Shown here piece by piece: positions 8,784 to 16,111 of a stretch of DNA of 16,212 bases (positions within the stretch are counted from its first letter, which is position 1; every line of letters starts with the position of its first letter). Below the pieces are notes generated by a model, which did no database searches, was not told where the DNA came from, and saw only the letters and a list, made by a program, of their open reading frames with translations. The position numbers were made by a program, and so were the translations under genes. The DNA is taken from positions 1,350 to 17,561 of the forward strand of contig DFRF01000158.1 in the NCBI GenBank assembly GCA_002378125.1, in the 5' to 3' direction. Origin of the DNA: Rhodospirillaceae bacterium UBA3470. GTDB lineage: Bacteria; Pseudomonadota; Alphaproteobacteria; Rhodospirillales; Casp-alpha2.

Positions 8784-9254
8784 ATGGATAATACTGCGAC
8801 AAATCAGAGCCGAACAATTGAAATCAGCGAGATCATGGAAATGATACCGCATCGTTATCCCTTTCTGCTGGTCGATAAGGTAACCAACGTGGTTCCCAAC
8901 GCCACCGCCACCGGCATAAAAAATGTAACTATGAACGAGCCATTCTTTCAGGGCCACTTCCCCGACCATCCGATCATGCCGGGCGTGCTAATCATTGAGG
9001 CCATGGCACAAACGTCAGCCATTTTGGTGATCGAGACCACCGGGAAAAAAGCCGACGGCATCGTATATTTCATGACAATCGAACAAGCGCGGTTTCGCCG
9101 ACCAATTGGACCGGGAGATCGTTTGGAACTTCATGTGGAAAAGCATCGCAGCCGGGGCAACGTATGGAAGTTCCGTGGTGAGGCTAAGGTCGATGGAAAG
9201 CTGATGGCAGAGGCAACCTATTCCGCCATGATCGTGGACGAGGGCGATGGCTGA
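8784..9254 (+). CDS. fabZ: 3-hydroxyacyl-[acyl-carrier-protein] dehydratase
   Basis: FabZ dehydrates 3-hydroxyacyl-ACP to the trans-2-enoyl form in fatty-acid elongation. It competes with LpxA and LpxD for 3-hydroxyacyl-ACP, so its place between their genes makes metabolic sense. The product has 156 residues. The hot-dog fold signatures are IPHRYPFLLVDKV near the N-terminus, GHFPDHPIMPGVLIIEAMAQ with catalytic His58 and Glu72, and ARFRRPIGPGDRL later. The last eight bases overlap the start of lpxA, so the pair is probably translationally coupled. No FabA-type features are seen. Confidence 0.98.
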   Translation: MDNTATNQSRTIEISEIMEMIPHRYPFLLVDKVTNVVPNATATGIKNVTMNEPFFQGHFPDHPIMPGVLIIEAMAQTSAILVIETTGKKADGIVYFMTIEQARFRRPIGPGDRLELHVEKHRSRGNVWKFRGEAKVDGKLMAEATYSAMIVDEGDG

Positions 9255-10047
9255 TATTCATCCAACCGCGATTGTTAGCGCGAAGGCGGAAGTCGGCGAT
9301 AGCACACGCATTGGGCCCTATTGCGTGGTCGGAGATGGTGTCGCACTGGAGGAGGGCGTCGAACTTCTCTCCCATGTCGTGGTCGAAGGTCTTACCCGTA
9401 TCGGCGCGAACACCCATGTGTTCCCCTTCTCATCCATCGGACATCGGCCGCAGGACCTCAAGTACCATGGCGAGCCCTCGCGCCTGGAGATCGGCTGCAA
9501 CAACGTTATTCGTGAGCACGTCACCGTAAACCCCGGAACCGAAGGTGGAGGCATGTTGACGCGGATTGGCAACAATTGCCTGCTCATGGTTGGTGCGCAC
9601 GTCGCCCACGATTGTATTGTTGACGATCACGTCATATTGGTGAACAACGCCACCCTGGGCGGACATGTCCAAGTTGGTGAATGGGGGATCATCGGTGGCT
9701 TATCCGCGATCCATCAATTCGTCCGTGTTGGCAAACATGCCATGATCGGCGGCATGTCCGGCGTCGAACAAGACGTGATCCCTTATGGCTCCGTAACCGG
9801 TAACCGGGCACGTCTTCAAGGTCTGAACATCGTTGGCTTGAAACGTCGCAACTTTTCGCGAGATGACATCCATGAGATGCGCAAAGCTTACCGGCTAATT
9901 TTCGCAGCGGAAGGAACTATGGCGGAACGCCTCGAAGACGTCGCCGACGATTTCGGCAACAACGAGGCGGTCATGGACATCCTACAGTTCATTCGCGCTA
10001 ATACATCGCGCGCTATTTGTCAGCCAGCCATGGATGATGCGGCCTAG
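9247..10047 (+). CDS. lpxA: UDP-N-acetylglucosamine O-acyltransferase
   Basis: LpxA performs the first lipid A step, moving a 3-hydroxyacyl chain from ACP to the 3-OH of UDP-GlcNAc. The 266-residue product has the family length. Hexapeptide repeats of the left-handed beta-helix run from residue 3 to about 180. Catalytic His121 lies in GAHVAHDC, aligning with His125 of E. coli. QDLKYHGEPS and GLNIVGLKRRNFSRDDI are strongly conserved. Gly169 (in MIGGMSG) aligns with Gly173 of E. coli LpxA, the hydrocarbon ruler that permits C14 chains, so a 3-hydroxymyristoyl donor is the inference. The start overlaps fabZ by 8 bp and the end overlaps the lpxI-lpxB frame by 14 bp. Confidence 0.98.
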   Translation: MADIHPTAIVSAKAEVGDSTRIGPYCVVGDGVALEEGVELLSHVVVEGLTRIGANTHVFPFSSIGHRPQDLKYHGEPSRLEIGCNNVIREHVTVNPGTEGGGMLTRIGNNCLLMVGAHVAHDCIVDDHVILVNNATLGGHVQVGEWGIIGGLSAIHQFVRVGKHAMIGGMSGVEQDVIPYGSVTGNRARLQGLNIVGLKRRNFSRDDIHEMRKAYRLIFAAEGTMAERLEDVADDFGNNEAVMDILQFIRANTSRAICQPAMDDAA

Positions 10048-12043
10048 GCTAGGCATTATCGCCGGTGGAGGGGCGCTGCCCGCAATCCTCATCAAGAATT
10101 GTGAGCGCAAAGCGCGCGACTTTGTCGTTGTAGCCCTAAAAGGGCAAGCCGACCCGAAAACGATGGATGGCCGACCACACCGATGGGTCCGCCTCGGAGC
10201 TGCCGGTGAAGCTATTGCGTATCTTAAGCAAGAGAAAGTCGAGGAACTGATATTGGCCGGAGCAGTCAGCAAGCCGGCCGCGGCAGATTTGCGCCCGGAT
10301 TTCTGGACCACCCGATTTCTCGCACGCGGCAATATCTATGGACTCGGCGATGACGGCCTGTTGCGCCGATTGATCACGCATCTGGAGCGTGATGAAGGGT
10401 TCCGTGTCATCGAAGTCAGCGATATCGCGCCAGAACTCCTTGCCCGATCCGGGACCCTGACGCGAGCCAGGCCTACAAAGGTGGATTTGGCTGATATTGC
10501 CGCCGGCGCAGCCGCGGCAAACGAAGTCGGCCGCCAAGACAAGGGGCAAGGGGTTATCATCGCAGACGGCGTCATTATCGCCCGCGAAGATCGTCTTGGC
10601 ACCAACGCCATGATAACTAAACTCCCCGCTTGGACGGCGTCAGAAGAACGTAGCGGAATTCTGGTTAAGACGTTGAAGCCTGAGCAGGAACGTAGAGCGG
10701 ATCTTCCAACTATCGGGCCAGATACGGTCGACATGGCGAAGCGCTGGGGTCTTCGCGGCATTGCCGTGGAGGCCGGAAACTCTCTGATCCTCGACCGGGC
10801 GACGACGGTTGCTAAAGCCGACCACGCGGGAATATTTATCTTTGGTCTCGAAATCGGCCTGGACGCCGAGGCATTGAACCCGCCATTGATCTATTTGATC
10901 GCAGGAGAGCCGTCCGCCGACAACTTAGGGGCCCGCTTGATGATTGGTCTTAAACAGGCCACCAAAGGCCGGATTCGCTTCGCCGGCGTTGGGGGGGCGG
11001 CCATGGGCGCCGAGGGCCTAAAAAGCTTGTTTCCCATGGAGGATCTCGCAGTCATGGGTTTGGCGGAGGTGCTTCCCCGAGTGCCCGCCTTGCGACGGCG
11101 TATCCTGCAGACCAAGGCCGATGTCCTGGCGCGACGGCCCGACGTTGTCGTTGGCATCGACTCACCAGACTTCAATTTTCGAGTGGCAGAGCGACTGGCC
11201 AAGCAGGGAATTCCACTTATGCATTTTGTCGCACCCAGTGTCTGGGCCTGGCGGTCCGGACGCGCCAAGAAAATTGCCGGCTTTCTTGATCATCTGCTTG
11301 CGCTCCTGCCGTTTGAGCCGCCCTATTTCGAAAAGCACGGCCTCGCCACCACCTATGTTGGCCATCCCATCCTTGAATGCCGGGCCAATCAGGGAGATGG
11401 TCAAGCGTTCCGACGGGCCTACGGTATCGGCGACGATGAAAGAGTACTTTTGGTACTTGCCGGCAGTCGTCGAAGCGAAGCCGCCCGCCATCTCCCCGTG
11501 TTCGCCGAAACCGTCAAACGCCTTCATGACAAGATCGACGCGCTCCGGGTGATCACCATTACCGCATCTCCAACCGAGGAGATCGTCTCACAAGCGGTCA
11601 ATCAGTGGCCCAGCGACGTAATCACGCTGAGTGATCCGTCCCATAAGTATGACGCTTTTGCGGCAAGCGATGTGTCCTTGGCAGCCTCAGGGACGGTGGC
11701 TCTGGAATTGGCCATAGCCATGGTTCCGTCGGTGATTGCCTATCGAATGAACCCAGTGACGGCGTGGCTCGCAAAGCGTCTAGTTAAGGTCCGATACGCC
11801 AATATCGTCAACCTGATCTTGGAGCGCGAGGCTGTTCCAGAATTTCTCCTGAGCCGTTGCCAGCCCGAACTCTTGGCGTCGGCAATTGTCGATCTCCTCA
11901 CCACACCCGAACGCAGTCAACGCCAGAAAGATGACTACGCCGCCGCGCTGATAAAACTTGGTCGGGAGGACGAACCAGCCGGACAACGTGCAGCCAAGGC
12001 CGTTCTTAGCGTCATCGACGCTAATAAAAACGGCGCAGCCTAG
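10034..12043 (+). CDS. Fused UDP-2,3-diacylglucosamine pyrophosphatase (LpxI) and lipid-A-disaccharide synthase (LpxB)
   Basis: A single uninterrupted frame of 669 residues encodes two enzymes that act one after the other. Residues 1 to about 272 are a complete LpxI (DUF1009 family), which hydrolyses UDP-2,3-diacylglucosamine to lipid X. It has the GIIAGGGALP start, LILAGAVSKP, VIIAREDRLGT and DLPTIGPDTV, the last in the region of the family's essential Asp; it closes with AVEAGNSLILDR and ADHAGIFIFGLE. Residues 284-669 are a complete LpxB glycosyltransferase (GT19), which joins lipid X to UDP-2,3-diacylglucosamine. It has VVGIDSPDFN (catalytic Asp376), FVAPSVWAWR, LPFEP.YF, VGHP, LAGSR and the Asn of IVNLILERE. 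The linker is only about 11 residues, with no stop or internal start that clearly begins LpxB. The usual GEPSGD of LpxB reads GEPSAD. The start is ATG 10034 or 10037; the gene overlaps lpxA. Confidence 0.95.
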   Translation: MMRPRLGIIAGGGALPAILIKNCERKARDFVVVALKGQADPKTMDGRPHRWVRLGAAGEAIAYLKQEKVEELILAGAVSKPAAADLRPDFWTTRFLARGNIYGLGDDGLLRRLITHLERDEGFRVIEVSDIAPELLARSGTLTRARPTKVDLADIAAGAAAANEVGRQDKGQGVIIADGVIIAREDRLGTNAMITKLPAWTASEERSGILVKTLKPEQERRADLPTIGPDTVDMAKRWGLRGIAVEAGNSLILDRATTVAKADHAGIFIFGLEIGLDAEALNPPLIYLIAGEPSADNLGARLMIGLKQATKGRIRFAGVGGAAMGAEGLKSLFPMEDLAVMGLAEVLPRVPALRRRILQTKADVLARRPDVVVGIDSPDFNFRVAERLAKQGIPLMHFVAPSVWAWRSGRAKKIAGFLDHLLALLPFEPPYFEKHGLATTYVGHPILECRANQGDGQAFRRAYGIGDDERVLLVLAGSRRSEAARHLPVFAETVKRLHDKIDALRVITITASPTEEIVSQAVNQWPSDVITLSDPSHKYDAFAASDVSLAASGTVALELAIAMVPSVIAYRMNPVTAWLAKRLVKVRYANIVNLILEREAVPEFLLSRCQPELLASAIVDLLTTPERSQRQKDDYAAALIKLGREDEPAGQRAAKAVLSVIDANKNGAA

Positions 12044-12064
12044 GCCTCCATCACCGTTTGTTAA

Positions 12065-12078
12065 TGCGTGATCACGCA
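12065..12078. repeat. Perfect 14-bp palindrome between convergent genes; weak terminator candidate
   Basis: TGCGTGATCACGCA is fully self-complementary and lies in the 39-bp gap between the ends of lpxI-lpxB (+) and gltA (-). As RNA it would give a 5-bp stem with a GATC loop, short for an intrinsic terminator, and no strong U tract follows on either strand. It may be a weak bidirectional terminator or a protein-binding site. Confidence 0.35.
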
Positions 12079-12082
12079 AGAA

Positions 12083-13396
12083 TCAGCGTTGACCCAAAGG
12101 AACGAACTCGCGAGTGGTCTCGCCAGTATAGAGTTGACGCGGCCGTCCAATTTTCTGGGACGGGTCCTCGACCATCTCGTTCCATTGGGCGACCCAACCC
12201 ACCGTCCGCGCCACGGCGAACAGCACCGTAAAAAGACTGGTGGGTATGCCCATGGCCTTAAAGATAATGCCGGAATAGAAATCCACGTTCGGATACAGCT
12301 TCTTCTCGACAAAGTAATCGTCCTCAAGAGCCAACCGCTCCAGTTCCACGGCGATATCAAGAAGCGGCTCATTCGTGATGCCCAACTCGCCGAGAACTTC
12401 GTGGCAAGTCTGGTGCATTACCTTGGCGCGCGGGTCGAAGTTCTTATAGACCCGATGGCCAAAACCCATGAGCCGGAAAGGATCGTCTTTATCCTTGGCC
12501 TTTTCCACGAATTTGGTGATGTTCTTCGGATGCTCAATCTCTTCGAGCATGTTTAGTACTGCCTCGTTGGCCCCGCCGTGAGCGGGCCCCCAAAGCGACG
12601 CGATACCGGCGGAGATGCAGGCAAAGGGGTTTGCGCCACTGGAACCGGCCAAGCGAACCGTGGACGTCGACGCGTTCTGCTCATGGTCGGCATGCAGGAT
12701 CAAAATCCGATCCATGGCCTTCGACAAGATAGGATTGACCTCATAATCCTCGCATGGGTTGGAGAACATCATGTACAGGAAGTTCTCGGCGTATTTCAGG
12801 TTGTTGCGGGGATACATGAACGGCGCGCCGATAGAGAACTTATAGGCCATGGCCGCGATTGTTGGCATTTTAGCGATCAATCGGTAGGAGGCGACCATGC
12901 GGTGTTTTGGGTCAGAAATGTCCAGGCTGTCGTGATAGAAAGCGGATAGGGCACCGACGGTCCCACACATGACCGCCATGGGGTGGGCGTCCCGCCGGAA
13001 ACCGCGGAAGAAGTAGTTCAACTGCTCATTGAGCATTGTGTGGTAGGTCACACCTTTCTCAAACTGGACCTTCTGTTCACCCGTGGGCAGCTCCCCATAG
13101 AGAAGAAGGTAGCATACTTCCATAAAGTCGGAATTTTCCGCCAATTGATCGATGGGATAACCGCGATACAACAAAACACCTTGTTCCCCGTCGATGTAGG
13201 TAATTTTGGATTCGCAGCTGCCCGTGGAGGTATAGCCGGGATCGTAGGTGAAACAATCGGTCTCTGCGTAGAGACGGCGAACATCGATGACGTCAGGTCC
13301 GACTGATCCGCTCAAAACGGGTAGATCATATGTATCACCGGACCGATTGTCCGTTAGCGTGAAGTTCGCGTTCTTTAAATTGTCTTTTGCGTTCAT
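12083..13396 (-). CDS. gltA: Citrate synthase (type II)
   Basis: Citrate synthase condenses acetyl-CoA and oxaloacetate at the entry of the TCA cycle. The 437-residue product matches the gram-negative hexameric type. The catalytic triad is in place: His273 in WGPAHGGANEAV, His314 in MGFGHRVYKNFDPRA, and Asp372 in LYPNVDFYSG. Also conserved are GVLLYRGYPIDQLAE near the N-terminus and HADHEQNASTSTVRLAGSS before the active site. Two starts are possible, at 13411 and 13396. The second is preferred because GGAGAGGGA sits just before it, while the first has only a poor site. The gene follows gltX on the same strand after 99 bp and converges with lpxI-lpxB. Its order beside gltX and lexA is common in alphaproteobacteria. 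Confidence 0.98.
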   Translation of the reverse strand: MNAKDNLKNANFTLTDNRSGDTYDLPVLSGSVGPDVIDVRRLYAETDCFTYDPGYTSTGSCESKITYIDGEQGVLLYRGYPIDQLAENSDFMEVCYLLLYGELPTGEQKVQFEKGVTYHTMLNEQLNYFFRGFRRDAHPMAVMCGTVGALSAFYHDSLDISDPKHRMVASYRLIAKMPTIAAMAYKFSIGAPFMYPRNNLKYAENFLYMMFSNPCEDYEVNPILSKAMDRILILHADHEQNASTSTVRLAGSSGANPFACISAGIASLWGPAHGGANEAVLNMLEEIEHPKNITKFVEKAKDKDDPFRLMGFGHRVYKNFDPRAKVMHQTCHEVLGELGITNEPLLDIAVELERLALEDDYFVEKKLYPNVDFYSGIIFKAMGIPTSLFTVLFAVARTVGWVAQWNEMVEDPSQKIGRPRQLYTGETTREFVPLGQR

Positions 13397-13400
13397 GCTA

Positions 13401-13409
13401 TCCCTCTCC
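13401..13409 (-). promoter_or_regulatory. Ribosome binding site of gltA
   Basis: On the minus strand GGAGAGGGA is followed by four bases and the ATG at 13396. It supports that start over the in-frame ATG five codons upstream, which overlaps this same site. Confidence 0.65.
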
Positions 13410-13419
13410 ATCTTTCGAG

Positions 13420-13448
13420 TATCAAACTTGCTTGGCGACCTATTTCAA
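13420..13448 (-). promoter_or_regulatory. Possible gltA promoter
   Basis: Reading the minus strand, TTGAAA (13448-13443) is followed by 17 bases and TTGATA (13425-13420), about 24 bases before the gltA start codon. The -10 match is poor and the leader would be very short. It is a candidate only; co-transcription from gltX is equally possible. Confidence 0.22.
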
Positions 13449-13495
13449 CGACACTTTGTATTAGGCAGCGTCGCCGCAGGCTTGGGCCATACGGA

Positions 13496-14917
13496 CTATT
13501 CAAAATTGACCACGTCGGCAATTCGGCCGAGCGATTCCTCGCGCCCCAACACGGCTAGGACTTCGAAAATACTGGGAGACACCGTCGTTCCCGTGATGGC
13601 AGCCCGAATAGGCTGCGCCACTTTCCCCATTTTGATATCAGTGCGTTCGCTGAATTCGCGAACCCACGCTTCTAGGGCGTCTTCCGTCCAATCATCCAAT
13701 GCCGCGAAACCGTCCTTAACGGATTCCAGCCGACGACGTCCGTCGTCATCAATTAGTTTTCGTGCCTTGTCACTAATGGATATGGGGCGTTCAGCCGCAT
13801 AAAACAACGAATTTTCAATAAGTTCTGACAATGTTTTAGCGCGTTCACGAAGACCGGGAAGCCCATGAATCAGACGTTGGACGGCAATTTCCGAAAGGTT
13901 ATAGCCCAGATACTCGGAAAGGCTTGGCAAAATCAGATCCATGAGACGCTCCGGTCCGGATTCCCGGAGGTAATGGCCGTTCAAGGCTGTCAACTTATCG
14001 AAATCGAACCGGGCCGGCGATTTTCCCACGCTATCCAGGTTGAACCATTCGATAGCCTGTTCCATGGATATGATCTCATCGTCCCTGTGGCTCCATCCCA
14101 AGCGCAGCAGATAATTACAGACTGCTTCCGGCAAGAATCCCTGGTCCCTATAGGCATCAACCCCTAGCGCCCCATGACGCTTCGACATCTTTGCACCGTC
14201 CGGTCCGTGGATCAGCGAAATATGAGCAAAAGCCGGCGTATCCCAGTTCAGGGCCTGAAATAGCTGGGTTTGTCGAAACGCGTTGGTGAGATGGTCGTCC
14301 CCGCGAATGACATGGGTAACACCCATGTCATGGTCGTCAACGACAACCGCCAGCATGTAGGTAGGCGTACCGTCGCCGCGTAATAGGATCATGTCGTCCA
14401 ATTCGGCGTTGGCGACCCTTACTTCGCCTTGGACTAGGTCTTCAATGACGGTTTCGCCGTCCTCTGGTGCCTTTAGGCGGACGGCGGGCGCGACGCCCGA
14501 CGGCGCGTCGGCGGGATCCCGGTCACGCCAGCGCCCGTCATACATACGTTTTCGACCGGTGGTACGAGCCTCCTCGCGCATTTCGCTAAGCTCTTCCGGA
14601 GTGCAATAGCATCGGTAAGCCCGGCCATCGTCCAGGAGGCGTTCCACGGCCGCACGATGCTGTTCTATACGCCCAAATTGGGAGATCGCATCACCATCCC
14701 ATGTCAGGCCCAGCCACCGTAGCCCATCAAAAATAGCGTCCACGGCATCTTGGGTGGAACGTTTACGATCGGTATCCTCAATCCTGAGAAGGAAGGTGCC
14801 ACCATCTCCGTAAAGGGCGTGGTGTTGGGAAAAAAGCCAATTGAAAAGGGCTGTCCGGGCACCACCAATATGTAGAAATCCGGTCGGGGAAGGGGCGAAT
14901 CGAGTGACGACGCTCAT
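13496..14917 (-). CDS. gltX: Glutamyl-tRNA synthetase
   Basis: GltX charges tRNA-Glu with glutamate. In most alphaproteobacteria, which lack GlnRS, a GluRS also charges tRNA-Gln for later amidation by GatCAB. The product has 473 residues from the ATG at 14917. RFAPSPTGFLHIGGARTAL carries the HIGH-type motif (HIGG, residues 16-19), and KMSKR (243-247) is the KMSKS-type motif. RIEDTDRKRS, YRCYC (a partial zinc-site pattern) and IRGDDHLTNAFRQ are also diagnostic. The alpha-helical anticodon-binding region follows to the end. An upstream in-frame ATG at 14998 would add 27 residues (rich in Cys, Lys and Arg) unlike any GluRS start, so the internal start is chosen. The ribosome binding site is weak. 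Alphaproteobacteria often have two gltX genes; which one this is cannot be told. Confidence 0.96.
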   Translation of the reverse strand: MSVVTRFAPSPTGFLHIGGARTALFNWLFSQHHALYGDGGTFLLRIEDTDRKRSTQDAVDAIFDGLRWLGLTWDGDAISQFGRIEQHRAAVERLLDDGRAYRCYCTPEELSEMREEARTTGRKRMYDGRWRDRDPADAPSGVAPAVRLKAPEDGETVIEDLVQGEVRVANAELDDMILLRGDGTPTYMLAVVVDDHDMGVTHVIRGDDHLTNAFRQTQLFQALNWDTPAFAHISLIHGPDGAKMSKRHGALGVDAYRDQGFLPEAVCNYLLRLGWSHRDDEIISMEQAIEWFNLDSVGKSPARFDFDKLTALNGHYLRESGPERLMDLILPSLSEYLGYNLSEIAVQRLIHGLPGLRERAKTLSELIENSLFYAAERPISISDKARKLIDDDGRRRLESVKDGFAALDDWTEDALEAWVREFSERTDIKMGKVAQPIRAAITGTTVSPSIFEVLAVLGREESLGRIADVVNFE

Positions 14918-15196
14918 ATTATTGCGCGGGTGCTCCAAAAGGTAATTCCAGGATTTGAGGCGTTTTATCACATATTTTTCGCAGTTGCAGCAACGCAATC
15001 AAAATAATTTTTTGTCAACCAATATCCGTTCAACCCATTGAAAAAATATCATTATTTTTCGATCGATCTTAAATTCATCTAAATCTGAGGTTCCTGGTCG
15101 ATCATCGTCTCAGAAGGCGGTTGTAAGCCGGTGCACATGGGCTACATTATTTGTCAGGCCAATTCGACGTTCGCGACCATCATGATTGAGGGGAAT
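14918..15196. other. AT-rich intergenic region between divergent gltX and lipoprotein gene
   Basis: These 279 bases hold no supportable gene. The stretch 14998-15085 is much richer in A and T than the neighbouring genes. It contains an inverted repeat, AAAAATA (15042-15048) and TATTTTT (15053-15059) with a 4-base loop. On the minus strand a TTGACA (15018-15013) could be a -35 box for gltX, but no good -10 follows at 16-18 bases. Promoters for both flanking genes are expected here. No GTTC-N7-GTTC LexA box of the alphaproteobacterial type was seen. Confidence 0.5.
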
Positions 15197-15754
15197 ATGA
15201 AATTCCGTTCAGTAGCAGGTCTGGTGGGTGTTTGCGCCCTACTTTCGGCCTGCGGTTCCATAGAGAATGAGACGTGGCATCCCGCGCTGTCCTGGGATAG
15301 CAAACGGATCTTCGTGGCGTCCGGCGTGGACTCGGCACCCAATATCACCTGGGAATGCACGACAAATCAGGAGAAAGCCGCTGAAGCGGCGAAATGGGAA
15401 GATGCCGTAACGGTCTCAGAAACTATCAAGGATCAGGTATACCAATCAGGTCTGATCTCCCTGAAAGTCGGCGTGCCGCATATTATCACGGTGACAAACC
15501 TTGACGATCAAGCGCGTTCGTTCCGCGCGCCAGGCCTCTTCGCAAAATCCTCGGTGCTAAAAATTGTTCACGAAGGTGAAGACGTGACCGCGTCCTGCCT
15601 ACAGGCGGTTGCTGTGGCGCCGCAGAAAACGTCGGAAATCCATCTCGTTCCACTTGAGAAGGGATATTTTGACTATCGTGATACCTTCCTTTCGCCACCA
15701 ATCCTAACAGAAATAACGACCTTGGGAGCCGTCGGCCTCGCCTACGTTTATTAG
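15197..15754 (+). CDS. Putative lipoprotein with cupredoxin-like domain
   Basis: I do not recognise a named family. The product has 185 residues. It begins with a clear lipoprotein signal (MKFR, a hydrophobic run, lipobox LSAC with Cys19), so it should be lipid-anchored, facing the periplasm or in the outer membrane. Residues 84-165 resemble a cupredoxin fold: GLISLKVGVPHIITVTNLDD, then SFRAPGLFAKSSVLKI, then VAPQKTSEIHLVPLEKGYFDY. The positions where copper-binding relatives have His (H-x-F before AP.F) and Cys (after the late G.Y.F.C) carry Arg107 and Arg161-Asp162, so copper binding is unlikely. Cys54 and Cys134 could form a disulfide. ATG 15197 is chosen because GAGGGG precedes it and the signal peptide starts there; earlier in-frame starts at 15131 and 15182 exist. 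It sits where the front of comEC would be expected. Confidence 0.75.
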   Translation: MKFRSVAGLVGVCALLSACGSIENETWHPALSWDSKRIFVASGVDSAPNITWECTTNQEKAAEAAKWEDAVTVSETIKDQVYQSGLISLKVGVPHIITVTNLDDQARSFRAPGLFAKSSVLKIVHEGEDVTASCLQAVAVAPQKTSEIHLVPLEKGYFDYRDTFLSPPILTEITTLGAVGLAYVY

Positions 15755-15797
15755 TTATTTCGCGGCTCTAGTCCCTACGATCTGCTTATCCCCCATT

Positions 15798-16083
15798 CAC
15801 GGTCTACGATGGAACGAAACCTTGACCTGCGACATCCTCGACTGTCTTTACCGGAAATCAGGGCCAACAGTCTCACTCGCCCATATGGCAAGTGTTGTGT
15901 TGGAACATTATGGCTGGGTCGGTCTTGTTGCCACCCTCGCTCCCACCCATCAGGTTCGCGGCCGCACACGCTCCTTAGCCCGCTTCGATTTATGGCGAAC
16001 AGCGCCCACGCGATAAGGATGGATGAAACCAGCATCTGATACGCGATGTCTTTGAGGTCAGTGGCGAGTGGCTCAGGACACTC
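15798..16083 (+). pseudogene. comEC: Remnant of the C-terminus of ComEC (DNA-uptake channel)
   Basis: ComEC is the inner-membrane channel for transforming DNA, usually about 700 residues in alphaproteobacteria; only its tail is recognisable here. One frame gives CDILDCLYRKSGPTVSLA (from 15828) and, after a run like LVATLAPTHQVRGRTRS, ARFDLWR (15978-15998). This matches the family pattern CDalGC..R.G..VAL ... DRFDLWR.GAHA. The next part, NSAHAIRMD (15998-16024), lies in another frame, as if one base had been lost in the Arg codon after FDLW. A further frame change gives LIRDVFEVSGEWLRTL (from about 16036). With two frame breaks, no start and no membrane part, it cannot be functional. Its place and strand, between divergent gltX and convergent lexA, fit comEC of related genomes. 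Confidence rests on family memory, not a search. Confidence 0.65.
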
Positions 16084-16111
16084 ATACAGCGGGGGGAAAC
16101 TCGGACCCCAA

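Noticed and set aside
10136..10761. Minus-strand frames opposite the LpxI half of the fusion
   Set aside because: They overlap a strongly conserved coding sequence and have no motif of their own.
12068..13306. Several plus-strand frames of 90-160 codons opposite gltA
   Set aside because: They are antisense to citrate synthase, whose catalytic residues are all intact. Their sequences are typical codon-shadow translations.
14918..14998. A 27-residue N-terminal extension of GltX from an upstream ATG
   Set aside because: It is rich in Cys, Lys and Arg, lies in AT-rich DNA and has no counterpart in GluRS. The family's MSVVTRFAPSPTG start begins at 14917.
15001..15085. AT-rich block considered as a LexA-regulated promoter or small RNA
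   Set aside because: No GTTC-N7-GTTC operator was found, and the AAAAATA/TATTTTT hairpin is too AT-rich to argue for a structured RNA.
15775..16035. Minus-strand frame of 86 codons opposite the comEC remnant
   Set aside because: It has a low-complexity Arg/Ser-rich composition and no motif. The plus-strand frames carry the recognisable ComEC motifs, so this is a shadow.
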